DNA of 64,000 nucleotides from the NCBI RefSeq assembly GCF_000577275.2, contig NZ_HG916852.1, positions 1,429,001 through 1,493,000 on the forward strand. Reading direction: 5' to 3'. The stretch is from Rhizobium favelukesii (lineage in GTDB: Bacteria; Pseudomonadota; Alphaproteobacteria; Rhizobiales; Rhizobiaceae). Made by a program: the position numbers and the translations under genes. Positions 38,309 to 47,528 of this stretch are shown piece after piece (within the stretch, counting starts at the first letter, position 1; each line of letters begins with the position of its first letter). The notes beneath the pieces were generated by a model, which worked only from the letters and a program-made list of their open reading frames with translations, was not told where the DNA came from and did not search any database.

Positions 38309-38496
38309 GTTCGGCGACAACAACTATAATCTTCCCTGAACGATCTGTGCGGTATTCAAGACGTGACTTGAATTCACGGCGTCAAACCGTTGAAATATGA
38401 TGAGTCGCGGCTCGGTTCTGGCGTTCGTGAGATACAGCTGTGTCCTATCAGCCGAAGAGACGCGCGGCACGCCCCGAGACCGCGTAGGGAGTAAGG

Positions 38497-39039
38497 ATGT
38501 TGGATAAGAGCCCCGATGCTTTCCGCACCATCAGCGAGGTGGCGGATGACCTAGACCTTCCACAGCATGTCCTACGCTTCTGGGAAACGCGATTTCCTCA
38601 GATCAAGCCGATGAAGCGCGGCGGTGGCCGCCGCTATTACAGGCCCGAGGATATCGATCTCCTGAAGGGCATTCGCCACCTGCTCTATGATCACGGCTAC
38701 ACGATCAAGGGCGTGCAGAAGCTTCTGAAGACCAATGGCAACAAGTTCGTCATCTCGATAGGACATGGCGACCTTGCCAGTGTCCAGGCGCTGACGGGCG
38801 GCCCGCAGGATGACGCCAACACCGCCGAACCGCGGGTCGGAATGTCCGACGAGGATCAGGTGGTCGGGCGCGCGAAACCGCCGATCACCCGCCGCTTCTT
38901 CAATTTCGGCGGTGGCGACGAAGAATCTCCCGAGATTTCGATCGGCAAGTCGAGCGTCGGCAAGGAGGATCGGGCTCTGCTGCAGGAAGCACTCTACGAT
39001 CTCCTGGAGTGCAAACGCTTGCTGGACCAGGTTCGCTGA
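38497..39039 (+). CDS. MerR-family transcriptional regulator
   Basis: 180 residues. The N-terminal MerR winged helix is clear: [48 protein letters not shown], then [20 protein letters not shown]. The rest is variable and lacks a metal or drug effector domain, ending in a short helix ([16 protein letters not shown]). Targets unknown. Consistent neighbour of ihfA. ATG at 38497 after AGTAAGG. Confidence 0.9.
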   Translation: MLDKSPDAFRTISEVADDLDLPQHVLRFWETRFPQIKPMKRGGGRRYYRPEDIDLLKGIRHLLYDHGYTIKGVQKLLKTNGNKFVISIGHGDLASVQALTGGPQDDANTAEPRVGMSDEDQVVGRAKPPITRRFFNFGGGDEESPEISIGKSSVGKEDRALLQEALYDLLECKRLLDQVR

Positions 39040-39151
39040 CCAACGTGTTCGCCTTCGGGTGATCTAGGGAAGCACCGTTCCTTCATTCGATCGGAGAAGA
39101 CGCCATCGGCTGCCGATGCGGAATTCGATACAACTTACCAAGGAAGCCCTC

Positions 39152-39817
39152 GTGACTGCGTCTCATTCCGTTCCCGGCAAACTTTATGACGCCTTCCTCT
39201 TCGATATGGACGGCACGCTCTTGAATTCCATTGCCGTGGTTGAACGGGTCTGGAGCGAGTGGGCAGTGCGCCATGGACTGGAGCCGGAGGTTTTCCTCAA
39301 GACGATTCACGGCATTCGCGCCAGCGATGTCATTCGCCAGCTGGCGCTGCCGGGCGTCGATCCTCAACATGAGGCGAGGCAATTGTTGAAAGAGGAGATG
39401 GAGGATGTCGAAGGCATCGTCCCGATCCCGGGAGCGATTGATTTCCTAAACAGCATTCCGCAGGCGAAGTGGGCGATCGTAACCTCGGCACCGATCGAAC
39501 TCGCCAGAAGCCGCATGGCGGCGGCGGGAATTCCGACGCCGGTCGCGATGGTGAGCGGCGAAGAAGTGGCGGCTGGAAAGCCTAGCCCGGAATGCTACCT
39601 GCTGGGTGCCAAGCGCCTCGGAGTCGATCCGACGAAATGCCTGGTGTTCGAGGATGCCGTTGCCGGAATCCTCGCGGGCGAAGCGGCGGGCGCAGATGTG
39701 ACGGTCATTACCGAAACGCATACGACGCCGTTCGCGACGCCGCATTTTTCGATCCCCGACTACCGGGGCTGGCGTGTTGACACCAGCGCCGACGGCCGCG
39801 TTGCGCTCGCCAAATAG
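39152..39817 (+). CDS. HAD-superfamily sugar-phosphate phosphatase-like hydrolase
   Basis: About 221 residues. Motif I FLFDMDGTLLNS (nucleophile and acid Asp), motif II VTSAP, motif III Lys in AAGKPSPECY, and motif IV VFEDAVAGILAG are all present, with a helical cap between I and II. This arrangement resembles beta-phosphoglucomutase and glycerol-/sugar-phosphate phosphatases; the substrate is unknown. I favour GTG at 39152 because AAGGAAG precedes it; ATG at 39116 would add 12 residues. Confidence 0.85.
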   Translation: MTASHSVPGKLYDAFLFDMDGTLLNSIAVVERVWSEWAVRHGLEPEVFLKTIHGIRASDVIRQLALPGVDPQHEARQLLKEEMEDVEGIVPIPGAIDFLNSIPQAKWAIVTSAPIELARSRMAAAGIPTPVAMVSGEEVAAGKPSPECYLLGAKRLGVDPTKCLVFEDAVAGILAGEAAGADVTVITETHTTPFATPHFSIPDYRGWRVDTSADGRVALAK

Positions 39818-39823
39818 CGCGGG

Positions 39824-40018
39824 CTAGTGCTTGCGTTGTTGCTGCGCTTGCTTCTTCATGCGCTCGTAGGCGGCAAGCATTTTTGCCTTGACCGAGCCCA
39901 GCGTCCCCAATTCATGCCCGCAGGTGAAGCAGATGAGGATATCGGTGTCGAGCGGCTCGGGACGCTCGAATTTCATTCGTGTGTTCCTGCATTTCGGGCA
40001 GGGGATCTCGATCTGCAT
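39824..40018 (-). CDS. Small zinc-ribbon protein
   Basis: A 64-residue protein with two Cys pairs spaced as a zinc ribbon (IPCPKCRNTRMKF, then ICFTCGHELG) and a basic, Gln-rich helical tail (ERMKKQAQQQRKH). Possibly nucleic-acid binding. The start at 40018 is chosen; the frame is open to 40078. Convergent with the HAD gene, 7 bp apart. Confidence 0.7.
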   Translation of the reverse strand: MQIEIPCPKCRNTRMKFERPEPLDTDILICFTCGHELGTLGSVKAKMLAAYERMKKQAQQQRKH

Positions 40019-40117
40019 GTTCTTATCCAAAGTCTCGCGTTTTGCAGGTCTCTTATTCGCGTAGCGCGGATCGAGCAAGCATTTTTGAGTTACTGGCCAA
40101 CAGCGACATGTGACGTG

Positions 40118-40552
40118 CTACTGGCAAGCAAAGAAAGTCGAGTAGCCTCCGATCACAGCTACTCCCGCGTATCGCAGGTTAGGTCGAAGCAAGTTCGTGT
40201 TGTGACCCGGGGACCTCCTCCAGCCGGCAAAAAGCTGCTGCGGAGTCGTATACCCGACGCCGACATTTTCTGAACACACCACGCTGAGCCCCGCAGCTCT
40301 GGCTTGAGCCGATCTCTGGCGAAAGCCATCATGGTTGATGGCTCTCCGTGTTGCTTGGTACCGGCTGTGTTGGCGAGCCAAGGCTTTCAAAGTGCCATTT
40401 GCGGCGAGGGGAGATAGGCCGCGGCTCGTCCTATAAGAATTAATGAGAGCCAGTGTCTGGGAGCCAAAATCGCTTGTCGTCGTTGGCGGTTGTGCTGCAC
40501 TTGCACATGCTGAACTGAGAATCGCAATTGCTGTTGTCCGTAGCATTTTCAT
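40118..40552 (-). CDS. Secreted CAP-domain (SCP/PR-1-like) protein
   Basis: 144 residues. A short signal (MKMLRTTAIAILSSACASA) leads into a CAP fold: LALINSYRTSRGLSPLAANGTLKALARQHSRY, the His in NHDGFRQRSAQAR, SENVGVGY, and SPGHNTNLLRPNLRYAGVAV. Bacterial CAP proteins are extracytoplasmic, with unknown roles. Base composition is visibly more AT-rich than the flanks, which hints at acquisition. Confidence 0.8.
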   Translation of the reverse strand: MKMLRTTAIAILSSACASAAQPPTTTSDFGSQTLALINSYRTSRGLSPLAANGTLKALARQHSRYQATRRAINHDGFRQRSAQARAAGLSVVCSENVGVGYTTPQQLFAGWRRSPGHNTNLLRPNLRYAGVAVIGGYSTFFACQ

Positions 40553-40735
40553 GGTCGGATTTCCCATCTTGGCAACGATTCGCCTTTGGCCTGCCCGAGC
40601 AGAAACAAAGCAAGCGATCCAGGCAACCATAAACGAGGCATTGCGCCACAGTTATCGATATCGAGCAGAAATGTGAGCTACAAAGAGCTAGGCCAGCTGG
40701 ATCGATGCGGTGAGGAGGCACTCGAAGGACGAGCC

Positions 40736-41119
40736 TCAGCTGACGACGCCGTTCTGCCGGCACATGTCGTTGAGGTTTGTTTGTGCGTTGCCCTGGGCGG
40801 TCAGGGTGAACGAAAAGGCGGATCTCCCGGCCGCAATCGTGTTTTTCAAAACGCCAGCGAAGGGCTCACCGCCAGTAAAGGCCCCAGCTTTGTTCTTCGA
40901 GTTTACTATGCCGCAAACATAGACGATGCCTGGTTGTCTCTGTGCTGCCATCATGCGTCCGAACGTCGCACTGGCGGGATCTTTAAGGAACCTTCGAATT
41001 CCATTCTGAACGGCAGAAATCTCGCCCATGGAGAGCGTGTACGGGATCGTTTGGTCTCGCTGAGTGAAGCCTGCGCAAGAACTGAGCATCAATATGCCGG
41101 CAATCACGATTTTCTTCAT
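40736..41119 (-). CDS. Small lipoprotein of unknown function
   Basis: 127 residues; MKKIVIAGILMLSSC is a lipoprotein signal with Cys15. The rest contains IRRFLKDPASATFGRM and VYVCGIVNSKNKAGAFTGGEPFAGVL, a pattern found in several small exported rhizobial proteins, ending with a Cys-containing helix (LNDMCRQNGVV). The two non-lipidated Cys could form a disulphide. Same leftward orientation and AT-rich patch as the CAP gene. Confidence 0.65.
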   Translation of the reverse strand: MKKIVIAGILMLSSCAGFTQRDQTIPYTLSMGEISAVQNGIRRFLKDPASATFGRMMAAQRQPGIVYVCGIVNSKNKAGAFTGGEPFAGVLKNTIAAGRSAFSFTLTAQGNAQTNLNDMCRQNGVVS

Positions 41120-41487
41120 GTCGTCCCCCAAGAGCATCGCCGAATTGCATGGTATGTCCCCGGGAAAATTCGCCTTAAGTGGTTGCTAACGCAAGCCCGT
41201 ATTTCGACGTATATCGATATGAGGCGCGAGCCGGGATTCCAAGAGTCCGTTGCGTCTCAGAAATTTGTGGCTCACTTGGCCCATCGCAAAGCCACTGCGT
41301 CCCGACAAGCGAATGGCGTTCGCTCACGCGACTTGTTGTGAGATGCATTGCCTCCCGGAACGCAGCGGAACCCTTAGCGGCCGAAGCGCGCTTTTCCCCT
41401 CGTCGTTCCTTTTTTATTCTCTCCTGTCGATTTCCTCTTGCGCCCCAAATCCCAAAATACTAACAGGATCAGGCCGTTTCGGCAGGT
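41120..41487. other. Intergenic region upstream of tRNA-Pro
   Basis: 368 bp without a convincing gene. Contains ATATCGATAT (41211-41220), a short perfect palindrome of unclear meaning. It should hold the lipoprotein promoter and the tRNA-Pro promoter. Confidence 0.5.
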
Positions 41488-41564
<77 letters not shown>

Positions 41565-41575
41565 TTTACAATCTA

Positions 41576-41604
41576 ACCTTCGGCACCCCCAGCAGCCCGA
41601 AGGT
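41576..41604 (+). terminator. Hairpin after tRNA-Pro
   Basis: ACCTTCGG and CCGAAGGT form a perfect 8-bp stem with a 13-nt loop starting 12 nt after the tRNA. There is no T-run, so termination is uncertain. Confidence 0.4.
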
Positions 41605-41761
41605 CACCTCTCCTGCTTGATGGTCACTTGTTGAACAATCGGCTGATGGTTTGCCTGTTGGGGCCTCAACGGAAATACAGCTGTTAGAAATTTGTCTTCG
41701 CAACTCGAATAAACTATTAGTGTCCTGTAATATACGTCCCGCGAATATTGGTGGATGACGC

Positions 41762-41977
41762 ATGGCAGACCGCGAAACGAGCGAAACATGCCGGGAAGCA
41801 CTATCGGAGCCCTTTGGGGCTCTGGTCGAGAAGGCTGTGTCGTCGGGCTGGCCGGAGCACGAAATCGCGCTGGCGTTGACCGAACTGGCCGAGGCCTATG
41901 TCGTCAAGGTCAGCGCAAGGATCATCATTGAGGGCTCGCTCCAGTCGCAGCTTGCCTCGGAGCGGCTGAAAAACTGA
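41762..41977 (+). CDS. Small protein of unknown function (71 aa)
   Basis: MADRETSETCREALSEPF... is mostly helical by residue pattern, with no signal peptide or motif. The pattern GWPEHEIALALTELAEAYV suggests one amphipathic helix. GGTGGA lies upstream as a possible ribosome-binding site. It starts 197 bp after tRNA-Pro. Confidence 0.55.
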   Translation: MADRETSETCREALSEPFGALVEKAVSSGWPEHEIALALTELAEAYVVKVSARIIIEGSLQSQLASERLKN

Positions 41978-42083
41978 AGCCGGATGTGCGCATTAAGCCG
42001 GCTCGGTATGCGCCGTTCACACACATGTTTCTGTCGGAAATGTTCGGTTGATAAATGGTTGGCTCGGGTGCATAGTGGCCGCA

Positions 42084-42368
42084 ATGTCGGCTATGGATGG
42101 GCGGTCGACGACAATGTTTTCCGTGTTGATAGCCCCTGATGGGACCTGTGGCGTCATGCTCAAATCCCCAGTTCTTCCGCGTGACCTGCCGCTTTTCTCG
42201 GACGATCTCGATCTTCTGTCCGGGGTGCTTGACGATGTCTGCAAGGACAGGGGGCTCGAGCGGAACACCTCGGCCGCCGAGACCATCGGTGCGCTCCTGA
42301 TCCAGCTTTACCGACAGGGTGTCAGGGATCAGGGCAAGCTCGCGGCTCTTGCAAAGGCCTATTTGTAA
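42084..42368 (+). CDS. Small protein of unknown function (about 94 aa)
   Basis: Its C-terminal 60 residues look like a genuine folded protein (DLDLLSGVLDDVCKDRGLERNT, ETIGALLIQLYRQGV). The start is uncertain; in-frame ATGs lie at 42084, 42114 and 42156, none with a good ribosome-binding site. Same direction as the 71-aa gene, but separated by about 100 bp. Function unknown. Confidence 0.5.
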   Translation: MSAMDGRSTTMFSVLIAPDGTCGVMLKSPVLPRDLPLFSDDLDLLSGVLDDVCKDRGLERNTSAAETIGALLIQLYRQGVRDQGKLAALAKAYL

Positions 42369-42395
42369 TCCCGGAGCTCTAAGAACGCCGACGAG

Positions 42396-42689
42396 CTAGT
42401 CGTCGTTTGCGGCGTTGAGGTTTTCTGGGCGGATACCTTCATCGATCCCGGTACGCGCTCGTAGCCTGACGCCCGGTCCGCCTTCGTCGTGATTGCCGCT
42501 GGCGATGAAGATGATGCCCGCCGCTTCAAGCGCTTGCTTTACGGCGAGCAGCGCGTGCGGCGGGCCTTCCTGCTCGTCGCGCTCCATCGTTTCGATAGTG
42601 GCAGCGGGCAGACCGGATGCGGCTGCCAGTTGCTCGATGCTCATTCCGGTCATCGCGCGGGCGCCGCGCATCTGTGTTGCTGTGATCAT
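42396..42689 (-). CDS. Small XRE-type helix-turn-helix protein
   Basis: 97 residues. TATQMRGARAMTGMSIEQLAAASGLPAATIETMERD is a Cro/C1-type helix-turn-helix, with a linker helix LLAVKQALEAAGIIFI after it, a pattern common to small rhizobial regulators. The tail is polar. It ends about where the upp-like locus begins (its start lies 3 bp from the polymerase stop), so it may be the last gene of that leftward unit. No toxin partner is visible. Confidence 0.75.
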   Translation of the reverse strand: MITATQMRGARAMTGMSIEQLAAASGLPAATIETMERDEQEGPPHALLAVKQALEAAGIIFIASGNHDEGGPGVRLRARTGIDEGIRPENLNAANDD

Positions 42690-42692
42690 GAA

Positions 42693-43973
42693 TCAAAGAC
42701 TAGCGCGCCGGTGCTCATTCGCAAGGCCGATGTGCGGCACTTGTGCCGCATGATTGCGTATGTGGCGCTGTTCCAGCGCGGCGCAGCCCCAGACGACGCC
42801 GAAAAGCAAGTAGACATGCCGCCAGTGGTCGATGTCGATGACGTTGCCGATCGCTGCATGGCCAAGCACTCCGATCCAGGCAATCATCAGATAGGGTTGC
42901 CAGGGACGATCCTTGAGGAGATTCCTGAACCCGAGATAGATCGTCCAGCAAAGCATTGTGATATAGCTGACAAAGCCGAGCCAGCCGTAGCTCGTCAGCG
43001 ATTTCAGCCAGATGTTGTGCTCATCCTCCGGGAACATCGTGCCGAAGACCAGCGGACCGATTCCGAGCGGCCGCTCCATCATCATCGTGAAGCCGATGCG
43101 GTGGCGATCGAAACGGCCGAGATGCTCGCCGTCATATTGCTGCACGAGCTGGGCACGCGCCGAAAAGAGCGCACTGATTTTCGGGAACTGCAATGCAACG
43201 ACCAGTGACGCAGCCAGCAACATGACCGCCGCGAGCGACAAGATCAGGATACGCAGGCGAAACGCGCCGCTGCGCTCCTTGAGCAGCATGCAGAAGATCA
43301 AAAGGATGATGCCGAGAAGAAAGAGGCCCCAGGCCGCACGCGAGAAAGACAGAAACACGCCAAGTGCCAAAATCAGCAGCGCAAAGGCCTTGATCGGCGC
43401 AGCTCTGAAATTGCCGACAAGAATGCCATGGACGAGATAGATGGACGGCGGGACCAGGAATGGGCCAAATACGTTCGGGTCCTGGAAGGCACCCTTGGCG
43501 CGATCATAGAGCGTGAAAACCTCCGCTCCCGGGAAGGCGTGAAAATAGCCAAGGATCCCAAGCAAAGAGGTGATGACAGCGGCGAATGCCCAGGCATCGA
43601 AGATGAGCGGCAGTCGCCGATGGCTTTCCTCGATGATCGCCGCGTAGAAGATGGCCGTAAGTGCGAGGAAGGTCGAGACGGCCACATACATCGGCGCGGT
43701 CCCGAGATCCTTCATTTGCGTCAGCGAGAGCATTCCGCCGACGTTGAAGGCAAGCAGCAGGGCAAGAAGCGGCGCGGTGAAGCGAGAGATCCTGAGGCCC
43801 AGGATGAACCAGATGCCGAGGAGGGCTGCCATCCAAAGCTCGTAGGGCGCCGGCTCGTCGATGACGAAGCCGGAGAGAAAGACCCCAAAGGCGACCATCG
43901 CCGACCCAATCAAGCGCAGCGTCGCCCGCTGTGGCTGGGCAACCCGCAGATGTGTCGCCTCGACCGCACTCAA
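42693..43973 (-). CDS. O-antigen ligase/polysaccharide polymerase family protein (Wzy_C)
   Basis: 426 residues with about 10-12 hydrophobic helices. The diagnostic region is the large periplasmic loop with FQDPNVFGPFLVPP and the later HNIWLKSLTSYGWLGFVSY, typical of WaaL/Wzy-type proteins that polymerise or ligate lipid-linked repeats. Its ATG overlaps the stop of the sugar transferase by 4 bp (ATGA), so the two are coupled. Probable repeat-unit polymerase of this locus; ligase cannot be excluded. Confidence 0.8.
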   Translation of the reverse strand: MSAVEATHLRVAQPQRATLRLIGSAMVAFGVFLSGFVIDEPAPYELWMAALLGIWFILGLRISRFTAPLLALLLAFNVGGMLSLTQMKDLGTAPMYVAVSTFLALTAIFYAAIIEESHRRLPLIFDAWAFAAVITSLLGILGYFHAFPGAEVFTLYDRAKGAFQDPNVFGPFLVPPSIYLVHGILVGNFRAAPIKAFALLILALGVFLSFSRAAWGLFLLGIILLIFCMLLKERSGAFRLRILILSLAAVMLLAASLVVALQFPKISALFSARAQLVQQYDGEHLGRFDRHRIGFTMMMERPLGIGPLVFGTMFPEDEHNIWLKSLTSYGWLGFVSYITMLCWTIYLGFRNLLKDRPWQPYLMIAWIGVLGHAAIGNVIDIDHWRHVYLLFGVVWGCAALEQRHIRNHAAQVPHIGLANEHRRASL

Positions 43974-45529
43974 TAGGCGTTTTCCGTGTTGAACAACCGG
44001 AAGGGCGTCAGGAACAGGATCTTCAGATCGAACCAGAGCGACCAGTTCTCGATGTAGTAGAGGTCGTAGGCCGTCCGGAACTTGATCTTGTCGTCGTGAT
44101 CGACTTCTCCTCGCCAGCCGTTGATCTGCGCCCAGCCGGTCACCCCGGGCTTCACGCGATGGCGGGCGAAATAACCTTCCACGACATCACCAAAGGCCCG
44201 GTCCCGCGCCTGGGCAAGAATGGCATGCGGACGCGGCCCGACCAGCGACAGGTCGCCCTTCAAGACGTTGAAAAGTTGCGGCAATTCGTCGATCGAACTT
44301 TTGCGGATGAAGCGTCCGACAGGTGTGACGCGAGGATCCCCCTTGGTGACGGCGGCCCGCCCGGTGGGGTCGCCCTTGTCGGCGTACATCGAGCGAAACT
44401 TGAAGATGTTGATGATCTCGTTGTTGAAGCCATGGCGGTTCTGCATGAAGAAGACCGGCCCCTTCGAGGTCAACTTTATGGCGATCGCTGTTGCCAGCAT
44501 GACCGGCCAGAGAAGCGCCAGAGAAAGCAGCGTAAAGAAGATGTCGAAGCAGCGCTTGGCGACCGAGTCCCAGTCCCGGATCGGCTTGTTGAAGATATCC
44601 AGCATCGGCACAGACCCGATGCGCGAATAGGCGCGCGGGCGAAAGCGCAGGCGATTTGCGTGAGCGGCCAGGCGGATGTCGACCGGCAGTACCCAGAGCT
44701 TTTTCAACAGCTGCAGGATGCGGGCCTCCGCGCTTAGCGGAAGCGAAATGATCAGCATGTCGATGCGGGTGATGCGGACGAATTCGACCAGTTCGGCGAC
44801 CGTTCCGAGCTTCGGATAGCCGGCGACCATGATCGGCGACCGTTTCTCGCCACGGTCATCGAAGATGCCGCAGATCCGGATGTCGTTGTCGGCCTGCTGT
44901 TCGAGGACACGGATCAGATTCTTGGCCGGTTCTCCGCCACCGACGATCACCGCACGGCGCTCCATGATACCGTTGCGCGACCAGTTGCGGATGCCGTAGG
45001 CGATCAGGAAGCGCGCGGCGAGCAGGAAGATTGCCCCAGTAACGAACCAGGCAAGGTAGGCCTGCGCCTGTCCCAACCCGACATTGCCGGAGAGCGCGCT
45101 TCCGGCAATGACGATCAGGAAGACCGATGTCCACACCGCAAAGACGCGTGGCAGCAGACGCATACGGGCGCGGAGCGCTGGGATGGAGTAGGTGTCGGCC
45201 GTCTGGAGCGCACAAACGAGGAGAACCGCAACAATAGCCGCAGTGATCCCGCGGCCCGAAAGCGTCTCCGCCCCATTCCCAGGCCAGAAAGGGAACGCGA
45301 GCAGCCCGATCAGAAACTGCGTTGCAAATTCGAACAGGCGGAGCTGGCCGATGATGATGGCCGGCGAGCGGTTTCCAGCGCTGAATTGCTCGGCGATCTG
45401 ACGGGCATAGGTGTTGATCGGCTCCGGCTGAACCTCTTCGTCCGCCTCTTCGGCGCGTCGCTTGATGTCCGAAACCTGCTTGCGCAGCGCTTCCAGGTCA
45501 AACTGATCGCTTTTCTCTGCCTTGTTCAT
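43970..45529 (-). CDS. Polyprenyl-phosphate sugar-phosphotransferase (initiating transferase, UppE/WbaP-like)
   Basis: 519 residues. Starts with a polar N-terminus, then about four hydrophobic helices (about 65-180), a Rossmann-like domain (MERRAVIVGGGEPAKNLIRVLE) and a C-terminal bacterial sugar-transferase domain: KRCFDIFFTLLSLALLWPVM, KGPVFFMQNRHGFN, FKFRSMYAD, RKSSIDELPQLFNVLKGDLSLVGPRP and RHRVKPGVTGWAQINGWRGE. It loads the first sugar phosphate on undecaprenyl phosphate. Catalytic Asp-Glu is present in SIDELPQ. First sugar unknown (glucose or galactose is typical). Confidence 0.88.
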   Translation of the reverse strand: MNKAEKSDQFDLEALRKQVSDIKRRAEEADEEVQPEPINTYARQIAEQFSAGNRSPAIIIGQLRLFEFATQFLIGLLAFPFWPGNGAETLSGRGITAAIVAVLLVCALQTADTYSIPALRARMRLLPRVFAVWTSVFLIVIAGSALSGNVGLGQAQAYLAWFVTGAIFLLAARFLIAYGIRNWSRNGIMERRAVIVGGGEPAKNLIRVLEQQADNDIRICGIFDDRGEKRSPIMVAGYPKLGTVAELVEFVRITRIDMLIISLPLSAEARILQLLKKLWVLPVDIRLAAHANRLRFRPRAYSRIGSVPMLDIFNKPIRDWDSVAKRCFDIFFTLLSLALLWPVMLATAIAIKLTSKGPVFFMQNRHGFNNEIINIFKFRSMYADKGDPTGRAAVTKGDPRVTPVGRFIRKSSIDELPQLFNVLKGDLSLVGPRPHAILAQARDRAFGDVVEGYFARHRVKPGVTGWAQINGWRGEVDHDDKIKFRTAYDLYYIENWSLWFDLKILFLTPFRLFNTENAY

Positions 45530-45585
45530 GAGGCTACCGCCGCTGGTTATCGGAACGGCAATAGCAGAAAGGCCCTAAGAAACTT

Positions 45586-46755
45586 TTACGAAGCAACCGC
45601 AATAGCTTGCTTGGATTGGGGATCCAGGAGGTCGTGGTACAATTTCAGGACATCATTGGCCATGATCGAGGCCGAAAAGACCGACTTGACCTTTTCCATC
45701 GGCGGCATTGCCTCATCGTGCCAGCCCGAGATGCGGATTGCATCCGCCATCACGCGCGCCAGATCGTCGGAATCTTCGGGGTTGACGAGGGCAGGGCTAT
45801 CTCTGCCCAATACCTCGGGAATTCCGCCGACGCGGGTCGCGATGATGGTCTTGCCGGCGCCGAGGCCTTCGAGCACGATGTACGGCATGGCTTCGGCCCG
45901 CGACGGCACGACGAGGTTCTGGGACATGGCGAAAGCCTGCTGAACGCGCATTGCCGGCAGCATGCTGATCCGCTTGCCGAGGCCACGCTCGATCATCATC
46001 TCGCGGTATCTGTCGCGGTCTGGCCCATCGCCGATCATCACAGCCGAAAGCGGGCGTCCGAGAATGCGCTCCGCTTTCGCGAAGGCCTCCACAAAGAGAT
46101 CGGGACCCTTAAGGTCCCGCAGCATGCCGACATAGATGTAGTGGACAGCATCCGAACGGGTCGGGATGAGCTCGAAGTCTCGCTCGGCGATCCCATTGTA
46201 GATCAGCCGCGTTGCCGTCTGCGGTCGTCCGACCTTCTTCGTGTAGGCATCACGCTCGTATTCGCAGATGAAGACGAGCGCGTCCGTGAAGTATTCCTGC
46301 AAGCGCTCCATGCGGAGCACGAATTGCCCCGTGAGCGACCTGCGGGAATAATGCAGACTTCCGCCGTGCGCAGTGTAGAGGCGGGCTACGCGATACCTGT
46401 TCACCCGCAGGGCTGAGCCGGCAAGCCGCGCGAGCACACCGCCTTTGGCGCCGTGACCGTGCAGCACATCCGGCCGCAAACTTTTAATGTTCTTGTACGT
46501 ATCCCAGATCACTCCGATGTCGGAGAGGCTGACATGCCGCCGCATGGGCATGCGCGTCAATCCCATCGACAGAAAGGGACGAATGTCGTCGAACAGCCGG
46601 TCCTCATGCTCGCCGCCCGTTGAACTGTCGCAAAGAATGCCGACCTCATGCCCCGCCTTGCTGTGTTCCAGCACCAGATCGCGGACATGGCGGAAGATTC
46701 CGCCGACCGGTGACCTGAAGCAATGGAGGATGCGGAGGGGGCGCTGTTCGGTCAT
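45586..46755 (-). CDS. GT4-family glycosyltransferase
   Basis: 389 residues, GT-B fold: LRILHCFRSPVGGIFRHVRDLV at the acceptor side, YVGMLRDLKGPDLFVEAFA and PSRAEAMPYIVLEGLGAGKTIIATRVGGIPEV at the nucleotide-sugar side, where E-x7-E is visible. Cytoplasmic, extends the lipid-linked repeat. Ends 57 bp before the sugar transferase and begins 6 bp after the exporter, so the leftward genes form one operon. Confidence 0.87.
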   Translation of the reverse strand: MTEQRPLRILHCFRSPVGGIFRHVRDLVLEHSKAGHEVGILCDSSTGGEHEDRLFDDIRPFLSMGLTRMPMRRHVSLSDIGVIWDTYKNIKSLRPDVLHGHGAKGGVLARLAGSALRVNRYRVARLYTAHGGSLHYSRRSLTGQFVLRMERLQEYFTDALVFICEYERDAYTKKVGRPQTATRLIYNGIAERDFELIPTRSDAVHYIYVGMLRDLKGPDLFVEAFAKAERILGRPLSAVMIGDGPDRDRYREMMIERGLGKRISMLPAMRVQQAFAMSQNLVVPSRAEAMPYIVLEGLGAGKTIIATRVGGIPEVLGRDSPALVNPEDSDDLARVMADAIRISGWHDEAMPPMEKVKSVFSASIMANDVLKLYHDLLDPQSKQAIAVAS

Positions 46756-46761
46756 CGAGGA

Positions 46762-47337
46762 TCAGAACAGTCGTTCGCGCACGTAGATGGTGTCGCCGGC
46801 GATGATCGCAGAAGAGATGTTGACGCGGCCGGTGATAACTTGCCCATTGATCTTGCGGGTGACGTCGACGGCGCCTTGATTGGCGCGCGAGGTAAAGCCG
46901 CCGGCAACGGCAACGGCGTTCTGCACCGTCATTCCGGGAACGTAGGCGTATTGGCCGGACTGGCCGACTTCGCCCATAACGAAGATCGAGCGGTAGCGGT
47001 CGACATCGATCGTCACGTCTGGATCCCGCAGGTAGCCTTGCCGGAGTTTCTGGGCGATCTGGCCCGACAGCTGCTGCAGCGTCCGTCCGCGAGCCGGGAC
47101 CTGGCCAACCAGCGGGAAGGCAATGTAGCCAGCCTGGTCGATCGTATAGGTGTTGGTCATGCTCGGTTGGTCGAACACGGTGATGCGCAGCCGGTCGCCG
47201 CTGTCCAGCGAATAGGGCTGGATCGTCGCCTGATTGAAGGCCTGAGGGGCGGGCTTATAGCTATTGCAGCCGCTCACGACCGCGGTCATGGCGGCGAGGC
47301 TCAGAGCCATCAGGAACTTGGGCTGTGCGAAAGGCAT
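46762..47337 (-). CDS. Wza-like outer-membrane polysaccharide export lipoprotein
   Basis: 191 residues. Lipobox VVSGC, Cys24. Then the Poly_export domain (YSLDSGDRLRITVFDQPSMTNTYTIDQAGYIAFPLVGQVPARG) and one SLBB repeat (IFVMGEVGQSGQYAYVPGMTVQNAVAVAGGF). It is shorter than E. coli Wza, lacking the C-terminal outer-membrane helix, as in other rhizobial exporters. First gene of the leftward unit; divergent from the co-polymerase. Confidence 0.88.
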   Translation of the reverse strand: MPFAQPKFLMALSLAAMTAVVSGCNSYKPAPQAFNQATIQPYSLDSGDRLRITVFDQPSMTNTYTIDQAGYIAFPLVGQVPARGRTLQQLSGQIAQKLRQGYLRDPDVTIDVDRYRSIFVMGEVGQSGQYAYVPGMTVQNAVAVAGGFTSRANQGAVDVTRKINGQVITGRVNISSAIIAGDTIYVRERLF

Positions 47338-47390
47338 CGCGTCTGCTCATAGGAAAACGAATTCGGTCTCAGCCGTTATCAATCCGTTAG

Positions 47391-47472
47391 GGTTAATGGT
47401 CGGTAAAAACCGCCGATTTTTTTGGCTTCGGCCAGCCGACGTACCGCCGGAATGCCGGAGCGGACATTAACC
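47391..47472. promoter_or_regulatory. Inverted repeat in the divergent promoter region of the polysaccharide locus
   Basis: GGTTAATGGTCGG at 47391-47403 is nearly the reverse complement of CGGACATTAACC at 47461-47472 (GGTTAATGTCCG). The 57-bp spacing is long for one dimer but suits two sites for one regulator or looping. Lies between the Wza-like and co-polymerase genes, which both need regulation. Confidence 0.35.
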
Positions 47473-47528
47473 GTTGGGTTACTATAGTCATTTACCCTCG
47501 CGGCCACGTTTGTTCTTGGAGTACAAGC

